This document shows positions 20,859-28,686 of a DNA stretch of 40,655 nucleotides, piece after piece. The stretch covers positions 1-40,655 of the forward strand of contig SUUR01000012.1 in assembly GCA_015062435.1 (NCBI GenBank), written 5' to 3'. A program made the position numbers and the translations under genes. The DNA comes from Alphaproteobacteria bacterium (lineage in GTDB: Bacteria > Pseudomonadota > Alphaproteobacteria > RF32 > CAG-239). The notes under the pieces were generated by a model. It was not told the origin of the DNA and searched no databases. It was given only the letters and a program-made list of their open reading frames with translations. The first letter of the stretch is position 1. Every line of letters starts with the position of its first letter.

Positions 20859-20950
20859 TGGCGGATGAGGAGGGATTTGAACCCCCGATACGAGTTTCCC
20901 CGTATTCACGATTTCGAGTCGCGCGCATTCAGCCTCTCTGCCACTCATCC
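20859..20950 (-). tRNA. tRNA-Ser (anticodon CGA)
   Basis: 92-nt class II tRNA with an encoded CCA end. The acceptor stem is GGATGAG/CTCATCC with discriminator G. The anticodon stem CGCGA/TCGTG closes the loop CTCGAAA, with anticodon CGA reading UCG. A long variable arm (TACGGGGAAACTCGTA) follows, and the T-arm holds GGTTCAAATCC. The serine identity fits the long variable arm. Promoter at 20970-20997, terminator at 20824-20852. Confidence 0.96.
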
Positions 20951-20969
20951 AATATATTTTGCATTCCTG

Positions 20970-20997
20970 TTATTAATCTTTTTTTTCATTTTTGCAA
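20970..20997 (-). promoter_or_regulatory. predicted promoter of tRNA-Ser
   Basis: TTGCAA (20992-20997), a 16-bp spacer and TAATAA (20970-20975) on the minus strand. Transcription would start about 13-15 nt before the tRNA 5' end. Confidence 0.5.
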
Positions 20998-21061
20998 GTA
21001 CCTTTTACCACTATACCATAGTAAAGTAAAAAAAATATTGACAAAAAAAATATACAATATA

Positions 21062-21453
21062 TAACTCAAGCAATTTTATAAGACTATGTATTTATTATAC
21101 GATAAGATAACAAGCATGAGTAGCGTGGCAAATAGCAAAAGTGTTTGTTAGTTAAGTCTCTTTTTTATTAGCGGCATTTGAAATTTTATTGCGCATAACA
21201 ATTGCCGTTTTTAATTTTAGAGCTGAGGTTTTGGTTTGATTGGCCATCACTCTAAGACCAAGAGCAGTTTTTCAGACGTTATTTTGACATCTGGATGAAA
21301 CAGTTTCTAATCTCTAAATTTGAGAAGGAACTCGTCGTAATCCGGATTTTCAAAGGAGATCATGAAGCTAGGAATATTTCCGAAAAGGATGCACTGCATA
21401 TTCGCTTCCCTGCACCGAATAAAAACCTTTGAGTAATTAACGCTAAAAAAACT
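21062..21453. other. intergenic stretch, possible decayed coding sequence
   Basis: No confident gene. On the plus strand a 45-codon frame (ATG 21295, stop 21430-21432; MKQFLISKFEKELVVIRIFK at its start) looks protein-like. The same frame continues upstream through an in-frame TAA as DQEQFFRRYFDIW, and before that as another open stretch. This is what a decayed gene would look like. A minus-strand frame through the same bases is also open, so the coding strand is unclear. A hairpin terminator follows at 21454. Confidence 0.3.
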
Positions 21454-21483
21454 AACCGCCTTCCGTTGTATGGAAAGGCGGTT
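21454..21483. terminator. bidirectional hairpin terminator
   Basis: AACCGCCTT/AAGGCGGTT with inner CC/GG pairs. It is followed by TTCGCTTTTT on the plus strand and by TTAGTTTTTTT-like sequence on the minus strand. It separates the intergenic remnant from the ftsK end. Confidence 0.6.
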
Positions 21484-21510
21484 TCGCTTTTTAAAACACA
21501 ACGACTAAAA

Positions 21511-21534
21511 GCCTCTATTAATTTCAATAGAGGC
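21511..21534. terminator. hairpin terminator after ftsK
   Basis: A perfect GCCTCTATT/AATAGAGGC stem with a 6-nt loop, 8 bp after the ftsK stop. Short T runs lie on both sides, the better one on the plus strand. Confidence 0.65.
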
Positions 21535-21542
21535 TTTTTATT

Positions 21543-23810
21543 TTAAACAACTTCTCTTCTTCCGGAATGATCTGCCGGAGTAATAATCCCCTCTTGCTCC
21601 ATTCGTTCAATAATCAAAGCTGCTCGGTTATACCCTATTCTCAATCTTCTCTGCACATAACTGGTTGAAGCTTTTTTATCATTCTGCACAATTTGCACAG
21701 CTTGACGATACAAATCATCATCACTATTTCCGGCACCAAAATTACCGCTATCAAACACTGCGGAACCACCACTTTTATCAGATAATTCTCCTTCTGTTAC
21801 AGATTCCACATATTCTGGCTCTCTCTGAGATTTTAAAAACTCCACAATTTGTTCAACTTCACTATCCTTAACAAATGGAGCATGCACACGATTTGGTCTT
21901 TGTCCTGCCGGCATATATAACATATCGCCCATACCTAGCAACTGTTCAGCGCCTTGCTCTCCTAAAATTGTACGACTATCAATTTTTGAAGTAACCTGAA
22001 AGCTGATTCTGGTTGGGAAGTTTGCCTTAATCGTACCGGTAATCACATCAACTGAAGGTCTTTGCGTAGACATAATCAAGTGGATACCTGCCGCACGAGC
22101 CATCTGAGCCAATCGTTGGATAGCCGCTTCCACATCTTTACCGGCAACCAACATCAAATCCGCCATTTCATCAACCACAATTACAATATATGGTAAAGGA
22201 GTTAAATCAAGCTCTTGTTCTTCATATATCGGCTTACCTGTTTCCATATCAAATCCGGTCTGCACCGTGCGACTAACTTTTCCGCCACTGGCTCGCAATT
22301 CTTCTAATCGCTTATTATATCCGGTAATATTACGTACATTAAGTTGTGCCATTGCCCGATAACGGTCTTCCATCTCTTTAACTGCCCATTTTAATCCGAT
22401 TACAGCTTTTGCCGGATCGGTAATAACCGGAGTTAATAAATGGGGGATACCATTATACATAGTAAACTCGAGCATTTTCGGATCAATCATTATCAGTTTA
22501 CATTCTTCCGGACGCATTTTATAGAGCAACGATATTATCATTGAGTTCACACCGACAGATTTACCGGAACCGGTAGTACCTGCCACTAATAAGTGAGGCA
22601 TTTTTGCCAAATCGGCATATACATTTTTACCGCCGATATCCTTACCTAAAGTAATAGTCAGAGCAGCTTTTGAATCTGAGAAATCATTGCTTTCAATCAA
22701 TTCACGTAAATATACGATTTCTCGTTTGGGATTGGGTAGTTCAATTCCTATAGTATTAGAACCGGGAACAACCGCAATACGAACCGAAATTGCACTCATT
22801 GAACGAGCAATATCATCTGCCAAACCGATAACTCTGGCACTTTTGGTACCCGGAGCCGGCTCAAGCTCATACAAAGTCACCACCGGTCCCGGACGTACTT
22901 TTACAATTTTACCATTAACTCCAAACTCTTGCAAAACACCTTCCAACTCTACAGCTATTTTTTCTAATTCTTTTTGATTAACATTTGCTGTTTTTTCTTT
23001 GTTCATTGAAAGCAAGTTAATATCCGGCAATTTATATCCGTCATCAACTGCCTTAACTTTTGCAATTTTAATTGTTTCTTTCGGTTTATCTTTAGGAGTT
23101 TCCTCTTTAACTTTAGGTTCTTTTCTGACCTTTTGAGGTTTAGTTTTTTTGGAAATTGTTTTTTCACCTTTCACAAAGGATAATATTCCTAATGATTTTT
23201 TTAATATATTTACAATCATCATCACAACAGAGGCCAAAGTCATTATCATTTTTTTCAGCCATCTGTACCAACCTGCAAATGTAACTCCGCATGCCAAATT
23301 AAAAGAAACCATTGTTATTAAAGCAAATCCACAAGCCAATACATACTTCCAATATCCGAAAGCATAAACTCTATTTGCCAAACTCAAAAATTGTGCTGCT
23401 AAAAATTTGCCGATATTTCCTCCGACCTTAAATGTACCGACATAAGGCAACACAATCCCCAAAAAAGCACTAAAAGACAATGCCCCCAAAACAAAAGCCA
23501 TTATCCGCCAATAACCATGAACAAAACCTCTCCCTCTCAAAAGATCATATCCCCAAACCAACGGCGATAATAAAAACAGTGGCAATGCAATTCCCCACCA
23601 CGTCAATAACATATCCGCACTATTAGCCCCATAAGTGCCCAACAAATTAACAATCGGACGAGAATTGGCATTATTATAAGCAGCATCTAAAGCATTATAA
23701 AACATGCAACTTATTATCAAGCTTACCACCCAAACCACCAGAGCGAGCCCCAACAATCTCCACACGGAATTTTTCCAACCTGTTTTAGTTTTTTTCTTAG
23801 ATTTTGCCAT
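21543..23810 (-). CDS. ftsK: DNA translocase FtsK
   Basis: 755-residue FtsK/SpoIIIE ATPase, which pumps chromosome ends through the closing septum and activates XerCD. About four N-terminal membrane helices (residues ~18-200) are followed by a short basic/Pro linker (KKTKPQKVRKEPKVKEETPKDKP). The RecA-like motor has Walker A GTTGSGKS at about 405 and Walker B-type IVIVVDEMADLM. The C-terminal gamma winged helix (STSYVQRRLRIGYNRAALIIERMEQEGIITP) reads KOPS sequences. The linker is short compared with E. coli FtsK. A TATAAT lies upstream, but the matching -35 is weak. Confidence 0.97.
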   Translation of the reverse strand: MAKSKKKTKTGWKNSVWRLLGLALVVWVVSLIISCMFYNALDAAYNNANSRPIVNLLGTYGANSADMLLTWWGIALPLFLLSPLVWGYDLLRGRGFVHGYWRIMAFVLGALSFSAFLGIVLPYVGTFKVGGNIGKFLAAQFLSLANRVYAFGYWKYVLACGFALITMVSFNLACGVTFAGWYRWLKKMIMTLASVVMMIVNILKKSLGILSFVKGEKTISKKTKPQKVRKEPKVKEETPKDKPKETIKIAKVKAVDDGYKLPDINLLSMNKEKTANVNQKELEKIAVELEGVLQEFGVNGKIVKVRPGPVVTLYELEPAPGTKSARVIGLADDIARSMSAISVRIAVVPGSNTIGIELPNPKREIVYLRELIESNDFSDSKAALTITLGKDIGGKNVYADLAKMPHLLVAGTTGSGKSVGVNSMIISLLYKMRPEECKLIMIDPKMLEFTMYNGIPHLLTPVITDPAKAVIGLKWAVKEMEDRYRAMAQLNVRNITGYNKRLEELRASGGKVSRTVQTGFDMETGKPIYEEQELDLTPLPYIVIVVDEMADLMLVAGKDVEAAIQRLAQMARAAGIHLIMSTQRPSVDVITGTIKANFPTRISFQVTSKIDSRTILGEQGAEQLLGMGDMLYMPAGQRPNRVHAPFVKDSEVEQIVEFLKSQREPEYVESVTEGELSDKSGGSAVFDSGNFGAGNSDDDLYRQAVQIVQNDKKASTSYVQRRLRIGYNRAALIIERMEQEGIITPADHSGRREVV

Positions 23811-23969
23811 TTTTACTATCCATTTTTTGAACTCTGAATATGGTGATTATAGTCATAAATTCTCAATAATCTCTTAACAAAGCAGAGTATAAAAAGCTTT
23901 TAAAACTTGACTTTTACTCTCTCTCAGATAAAGCTGAATTGGTTGTTTAAATAACAAGGATACATTTTA

Positions 23970-24923
23970 ATGACTAAAGCTTTTGTTTTTCCCGGACAAG
24001 GATCCCAATTTGTCGGCATGGGAAAAGAACTTGCTGATAACTTCAAATCGGCACAAGATGTTTTCAATCAAGTAAACGATGCTCTCAATCAAGACTTATT
24101 CAAACTTATGATTAATGGTCCGGAGCATGAACTCACTCTTACTGCCAATACACAACCAGCACTTATGGCTCATTCTATGGCAGTAGTAAATGTCCTAAAA
24201 AACGAATTTGATATTGATCTTACAAATCATGCAAAATTTGTTGCCGGACATTCTTTAGGAGAATATTCTGCTGCTTGTGCTTCCGGAGTTTTCTCATTAG
24301 CAGACACGGCAAAATTGCTCCGCACACGTGGTGATGCCATGCAAAAGGCTGTTCCTGTCGGTGTAGGAGGAATGGCTGCTGTTATCGGAGCCGCATATAC
24401 AGATGTAGTTGCTTTGGCAGAAGCCTGCACTTTCAACGGAAAATACGTATGTGTTGCTGCTAATGACAATGCAGAAGGGCAAATTGTCTTATCCGGACAC
24501 ATAGAGGCAATAAACAAAGCTGTTGAAATTGCCGGAGAATTTGGTGCAAAACGTTGCTTAAAACTTACGGTCAGCGCACCTTTTCATAGCCCGTTAATGC
24601 AACCTGCAGCTGATGTCATGGCAATTGCACTCACTCAAACAACTGCAAATGAGCCTCTGATACCGCTCATTTCCAACGTTAGTGCGCATGCTATAAATTC
24701 TAAAGACCAAATTATTAAAAATTTAATTTCTCAGGTTACCGCATCTGTCCGTTGGAGAGAAAGCGTTAACTGGATGGAAGAACAAGGTGTTAATGAAGTT
24801 ATTGAGCTTGGTGCCGGAAAAGTGCTCTCTAACATGATTAAAAGAGGCCACCCTGCAATAACAACCATCTCTGTCAGCAATGCTGCTGAGATTGAAGAAT
24901 TGGCAAAACACCTAACCCAATAA
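23970..24923 (+). CDS. fabD: Malonyl-CoA:ACP transacylase
   Basis: 317 residues. It loads malonate onto acyl carrier protein for type II fatty-acid synthesis. FPGQGSQFVGMGKELAD begins the protein. The nucleophile is Ser95 in GHSLGEYSA, and the second catalytic residue is the His in APFHSPLM. AAGGA lies upstream of the ATG. It is divergent from ftsK and 20 bp upstream of fabG. Confidence 0.97.
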   Translation: MTKAFVFPGQGSQFVGMGKELADNFKSAQDVFNQVNDALNQDLFKLMINGPEHELTLTANTQPALMAHSMAVVNVLKNEFDIDLTNHAKFVAGHSLGEYSAACASGVFSLADTAKLLRTRGDAMQKAVPVGVGGMAAVIGAAYTDVVALAEACTFNGKYVCVAANDNAEGQIVLSGHIEAINKAVEIAGEFGAKRCLKLTVSAPFHSPLMQPAADVMAIALTQTTANEPLIPLISNVSAHAINSKDQIIKNLISQVTASVRWRESVNWMEEQGVNEVIELGAGKVLSNMIKRGHPAITTISVSNAAEIEELAKHLTQ

Positions 24924-24943
24924 TATTAAAAAGGAAACTTACG

Positions 24944-25681
24944 ATGTTTGAATTAAATGATAAAGTAGCTCTTATCACCGGTGCAGCCGGCGGTATCGGC
25001 GATAAAATTGCCCGCACATTACACGCACAAGGAGCAACTCTGGCTCTCACAGATATGAGAGAAGAACCTATGTTAAAACTCAAAGCCGAACTTGGTGAAA
25101 GAGTAGAAGTGTTCACCGCCAACTTAACTAACGCTGACGATGTAAAAACTTTGGTTGAAAAAGTTGAAGAAAAACTCGGCCGCATTGATATTTTAGTAAA
25201 CAATGCCGGTTTAACCAGAGACAACCTTTTCATCAGAATGAGTGATGAAGATTGGCAATTAGTATTAGACGTAAATCTTTCTGCCGGTTTCAAATTGGCC
25301 AAAGCTGCTGTTCGTGGCATGATGAAACGCCGTTATGGTCGTATTATCGGTATTGCATCAGTAGTTGGCGTTACCGGAAACGCCGGTCAAGCAAACTACT
25401 CAGCATCTAAAGCCGGTATGATTGCCATGAATAAATGTTTAGCACAAGAAGTCGGTTCTCGTGGTGTCACCGTAAACTCCATTGCACCCGGTTTTATCCG
25501 TACACCGATGACAGATGTTTTGCCTGATGATGTAAAAACAGCATTATTAGCAAAAATTCCTGAAGGAAAGCTCGGTGAAGCTCAAGATATTGCTAACGTT
25601 GTTGCCTTTTTGGCATCTGATGAAGCTCAGTACATCACCGGCCAAACCATCAACATCAACGGCGGTATGGCAATGATTTAA
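24944..25681 (+). CDS. fabG: 3-oxoacyl-ACP reductase
   Basis: 245-residue short-chain dehydrogenase. The NADPH-binding motif TGAAGGIG is at about 12-19, NNAG at about 86-89, and the catalytic Tyr152/Lys156 in YSASKAG with a Ser near 139. The C-terminus ITGQTININGGMAMI is typical of FabG. AAAAAGGAAAC precedes the ATG. It reduces beta-ketoacyl-ACP in fatty-acid elongation. The expected acpP and fabF do not follow; a terminator and the three paralogues do. Confidence 0.96.
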   Translation: MFELNDKVALITGAAGGIGDKIARTLHAQGATLALTDMREEPMLKLKAELGERVEVFTANLTNADDVKTLVEKVEEKLGRIDILVNNAGLTRDNLFIRMSDEDWQLVLDVNLSAGFKLAKAAVRGMMKRRYGRIIGIASVVGVTGNAGQANYSASKAGMIAMNKCLAQEVGSRGVTVNSIAPGFIRTPMTDVLPDDVKTALLAKIPEGKLGEAQDIANVVAFLASDEAQYITGQTININGGMAMI

Positions 25682-25699
25682 CTTTTGCACCTCGCAAAC

Positions 25700-25727
25700 A
25701 AAAAAGGCAGCCTAAACTGCCTTTTTT
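25700..25727. terminator. bidirectional terminator between fabG and paralogue A
   Basis: An AAAAAAGGCAG/CTGCCTTTTTT stem with a 6-nt loop, 18 bp after the fabG stop and 5 bp after the stop of the convergent gene. T runs on both strands let it serve both. Confidence 0.85.
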
Positions 25728-25732
25728 GTTTT

Positions 25733-26617
25733 TTAAAACAACTTTAAAAACTTTTTAGGAACTGGTTTCGGATTATCAAAATCCACAACCTTATTATCCG
25801 CTTTGGGATCCTTAAAACGATATTCTATTCCGTTTATACAAGTCGCAACATCATCAGAATCCCTATAATGCCACTTTCCTTCGGTCACCAATTCTTTCTC
25901 CAAGCCCTTAAGTCTATAAAGGATAGCATATTGTCTGTTATCCTTTATATAATAAGTTTGGAAAGCATTAGAAGCTAAAAGCCTACCTAGTCCTAAACAA
26001 GCCCAGCATTCTTCAGCCCCTTGCCAATAGAAAGCATAGTTCGTTCCAAAGGAAGAAATTCTACCTTTGGTCGGCTTGCAAACATAAGGTGATATCGGCT
26101 TATAAACATCACAATAGACCTCATCTCTAAAAGCAAACACATAATCTTGGGTAGTACTTTCTATTTTTACATAATTACCGACATCAACTATTCCTTCTTC
26201 CCTTATAAAAATGAGTTTTTGAGTTCCGTCATCATTATTTTGAACAAAATAACAATCTGACGTTTCCTCCAAAGAGCATAATGTACGTATAGAAACAGAA
26301 AACTGTTTATAAGCACCAAGTAATCTTATCTTACCGACAGCAGGATCATACCCGTAAAAAGAATCACCTACATTCCAAATACAACGCCTACAAATAAGTT
26401 TGACGTCTTTTGTCGGAACCTCAAACTCATGTATAACCGAATTATACAAAGCAACAACTTTGAATTTACTTTGTAAATCCTCAATAACATAAATGCCATA
26501 ATTAAGTTTATATACCTGAACAGCAGAGATTACAAGCTCCATAGTTTTTAAAGCAGAATCCCAAACATACAAATGACGGCTTTTGTCATCAGCAGTTGTT
26601 AAATAAAAAGTTTTCAT
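25733..26617 (-). CDS. Paralogue A of a three-gene family, unknown (294 aa)
   Basis: 294 residues, no signal peptide or membrane helix, many short beta-type stretches rich in aromatic residues (for example AFYWQGAEECWACLG). Repeated strand-turn units suggest an all-beta, perhaps propeller-like fold. The C-terminus KVVDFDNPKPVPKKFLKLF matches the VDFDNPKP ends of the two upstream genes. The start is ATG 26615-26617: it aligns with MKNELFLAH of the paralogues and with the shared leader AAATATTATTGTTATGAAAA. The frame extends 13 codons further. It is the most divergent of the three and no family is recognised. Confidence 0.65.
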   Translation of the reverse strand: MKTFYLTTADDKSRHLYVWDSALKTMELVISAVQVYKLNYGIYVIEDLQSKFKVVALYNSVIHEFEVPTKDVKLICRRCIWNVGDSFYGYDPAVGKIRLLGAYKQFSVSIRTLCSLEETSDCYFVQNNDDGTQKLIFIREEGIVDVGNYVKIESTTQDYVFAFRDEVYCDVYKPISPYVCKPTKGRISSFGTNYAFYWQGAEECWACLGLGRLLASNAFQTYYIKDNRQYAILYRLKGLEKELVTEGKWHYRDSDDVATCINGIEYRFKDPKADNKVVDFDNPKPVPKKFLKLF

Positions 26618-26638
26618 AACAATAATATTTAAGTTAAT

Positions 26639-26672
26639 AATTGTTTGATTAGTCAAAAACTACCAAACAATT
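26639..26672 (-). promoter_or_regulatory. leader inverted repeat and candidate promoter of paralogue A
   Basis: A perfect 9-bp inverted repeat AATTGTTTG/CAAACAATT with a 16-nt loop lies just upstream of the gene. A candidate promoter TTGCTT (26680-26685), 17 bp, TAGTTT (26657-26662) on the minus strand overlaps it. The -35 again follows T6-G. The -10 is weak, but its position is conserved upstream of paralogue B. Confidence 0.3.
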
Positions 26673-26705
26673 TCCCAAAAAGCAACAAAAAACTTCCTCA
26701 AACAC

Positions 26706-26733
26706 AAAAAGCTGCCCCTTTGGACAGCTTTTT
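26706..26733 (-). terminator. terminator after paralogue B
   Basis: AAAAAGCTG-C-CC paired with GG-A-CAGCTTTTT, one mismatch, 3 bp after the stop of paralogue B. It is nearly the same sequence as the hairpin after paralogue C. Confidence 0.75.
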
Positions 26734-26736
26734 GTT

Positions 26737-27633
26737 TTACTTAAAAAGATTCTTAAAAAAGTCTTTAATTCTTCTTTTAATCGTAGGCTTAGGATTATCA
26801 AAATCTACTTCGCCGTTTTCAGGATTCTTAGAATAAATCATACCGTCTATCAGCAGTTTATTCTTCCGATCTTCCCACTTCCAATCACCTTTGGCAACTA
26901 AAGATATATTTCCGTCTTTATAATTATATAACTCCATAAAAGACTGCTCTTTCGTTGTGTTCAAAGTATAGATAGCATTAGTTGCCCAAAAACTAAATCC
27001 TTCATACTTACGCCAACCTTTTACCTTATCGTCCCAAATCATCAAATTTGCACCGGAAGTATAGGCACATAGCTTTTCACCTGTAACAGGTTCTTGCTTA
27101 TTATTATAAAAGATGTCATAACAACCGTCTTTTCGCAAAGCCATCAAAGATGCCGAAACATACTCAACTTTGCTATATACTCCGGCAAAAATAACTTCTT
27201 TCCCAATAATAAACCTTAAAGCGATTTGATTATCATCAATTTGTTCCAAATAATAAGGTTCAACTAATCCACGGTGTCCGATACGATTATGTTTGACTCC
27301 TAATAAAACATCTTTCCACTTTCCGTTTCCTTTATGATTATCAACAAATACCTTTGTTCGCCAAACACCATCTTGCAGATAAACACAAAGTTGGTCATCA
27401 AGTTCAATTTTTGCATTTATAGGCAATTCAATTGCAAAATCAATACAATTTTCAACTCCAAAAAGCACAACCATCGGGCGATTGCACTTCATAACCACAT
27501 ACTGACGACTATTATTTACATATTGTCCATCAGAACCGGAAAACAACAACTTTAATCTATCGCTTTTTCCGCTATAAACATACAAAAGACAATTTCCTGT
27601 CTTTACATGCGCCAAAAATAATTCATTTTTCAT
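26737..27633 (-). CDS. Paralogue B of a three-gene family, unknown (298 aa)
   Basis: 298 residues, cytoplasmic by prediction. Strand-rich repeats of roughly 30-40 residues can be seen (LYVYSGKSDRLKLLFSG, YVVMKCNRPMVVLFGVEN, LMIWDDKVKGWRKYEGFSFW, FMELYNYKDGNISLVAKGDW). It ends in MIYSKNPENGEVDFDNPKPTIKRRIKDFFKNLFK. Paralogue C is closely similar over the whole length, including LMIWDDK/LMIWEDK-KGW and the IDGMIYSKNP tail. There is no Shine-Dalgarno; the leader is AATTTAAAATATTATTGTT. A function cannot be assigned. Confidence 0.7.
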   Translation of the reverse strand: MKNELFLAHVKTGNCLLYVYSGKSDRLKLLFSGSDGQYVNNSRQYVVMKCNRPMVVLFGVENCIDFAIELPINAKIELDDQLCVYLQDGVWRTKVFVDNHKGNGKWKDVLLGVKHNRIGHRGLVEPYYLEQIDDNQIALRFIIGKEVIFAGVYSKVEYVSASLMALRKDGCYDIFYNNKQEPVTGEKLCAYTSGANLMIWDDKVKGWRKYEGFSFWATNAIYTLNTTKEQSFMELYNYKDGNISLVAKGDWKWEDRKNKLLIDGMIYSKNPENGEVDFDNPKPTIKRRIKDFFKNLFK

Positions 27634-27673
27634 AACAATAATATTTTAAATTAATAATTTCTTTATAAGTCAG

Positions 27674-27702
27674 AAACTACTAAATTATCTCCGCAAAATC
27701 AA
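27674..27702 (-). promoter_or_regulatory. candidate promoter of paralogue B
   Basis: TTGATT (27697-27702), a 17-bp spacer and TAGTTT (27674-27679) on the minus strand. The -35 is preceded by T6-G. The arrangement is the same as upstream of paralogue A. Confidence 0.3.
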
Positions 27703-27722
27703 CAAAAAACTTCTTCAAACGC

Positions 27723-27750
27723 AAAAAGCTGTCCCATGGGACAGCTTTTT
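27723..27750 (-). terminator. terminator after paralogue C
   Basis: A perfect 28-bp palindrome built on AGCTGTCCCATGGGACAGCT with A and T flanks, 3 bp after the stop of paralogue C. Confidence 0.8.
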
Positions 27751-27753
27751 TGT

Positions 27754-28626
27754 TTACTTAAAAAGATTCTTAACAAAGTCTTTAATCCGTCTTTTAACCG
27801 TAGGCTTAGGATTATCAAAATCCACCTTGTCGGTTTTAGGATTTTTAGAATAAATCATACCATCAATGATCAAGTTATTTTGGTTATTTTCCCACTTCCA
27901 AGCACCTTTAGCCATAAGCACCAATTCTTGACCATCATACTCATACAATTCCATAAAAAGACGTTGTTTAATCATTTTTAAAACATACACTGCATTATAT
28001 CCCCAAAAAGCAAACCCCTCATGTCTGCTCCAACCTTTCTTTTTGTCTTCCCAAATCATCAATCCGCCATCACAACTAAATGCATTAGGATTATCTGCAA
28101 TTATCCGTGAAGGTCTTTTAAGGGATAACATTTCATAATAACCATCATTTCGCAAAAGTACTACATTAGATTTTTTTATAGCAAATGCATCTTTAAATAC
28201 ACCGGCTAAATGAACCTTACCATCAATAATAAAACGTATTTCTGTTTCTTCACTATTTGTTCTGAAACGATAATAAGGCCATGGTAAATCATTCTCACCT
28301 TTACACCCCAATATAGTTTCTTGCCAATTACCGTTGATAAACTCCATTGCTCGCCATTTTCCATACATTTCATAAATACATAGCTCACCTTTGAGTTCAA
28401 TTTTTACATTTTTCGGTAGTCTGACATTAAATACAATCAGGTTATTAATTCCATACAATGTGATATATCCCACACCGCTATCCAAAATCACATACTGATG
28501 ATTATCATACAAATACCAACCATCAACACCTGATGCAATTTTTTTAAAGGTTTCATTTTTTGCAGTATACCCATACAAAAGACAACTTCCATCTTCTGCA
28601 TGCGCTAAAAATAATTCATTTTTCAT
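27754..28626 (-). CDS. Paralogue C of a three-gene family, unknown (290 aa)
   Basis: 290 residues, the closest relative of paralogue B. Both begin MKNELFLAHxxxGxCLLY and share GLMIWEDKKKGWSRHEGFAFW and IDGMIYSKNPKTDKVDFDNPKPTVKRRIKDF. No signal peptide or membrane segment. The same A/T leader precedes the ATG, with no ribosome site. It lies 60 bp after the lptG stop, so it may be partly read through from lptG. The close B-C similarity suggests a recent duplication. Confidence 0.7.
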   Translation of the reverse strand: MKNELFLAHAEDGSCLLYGYTAKNETFKKIASGVDGWYLYDNHQYVILDSGVGYITLYGINNLIVFNVRLPKNVKIELKGELCIYEMYGKWRAMEFINGNWQETILGCKGENDLPWPYYRFRTNSEETEIRFIIDGKVHLAGVFKDAFAIKKSNVVLLRNDGYYEMLSLKRPSRIIADNPNAFSCDGGLMIWEDKKKGWSRHEGFAFWGYNAVYVLKMIKQRLFMELYEYDGQELVLMAKGAWKWENNQNNLIIDGMIYSKNPKTDKVDFDNPKPTVKRRIKDFVKNLFK

Positions 28627-28686
28627 AACAATAATATTTTAAATTAATAATTTTTTTATCTCATCATTTTCAGTGCCATATCAAAA

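Noticed and set aside
21307..21501. 64-codon minus-strand gene near the ftsK end
   Set aside because: It would start within a terminator hairpin and has no ribosome site. The overlapping plus-strand frame is equally plausible, so neither is called as a gene.
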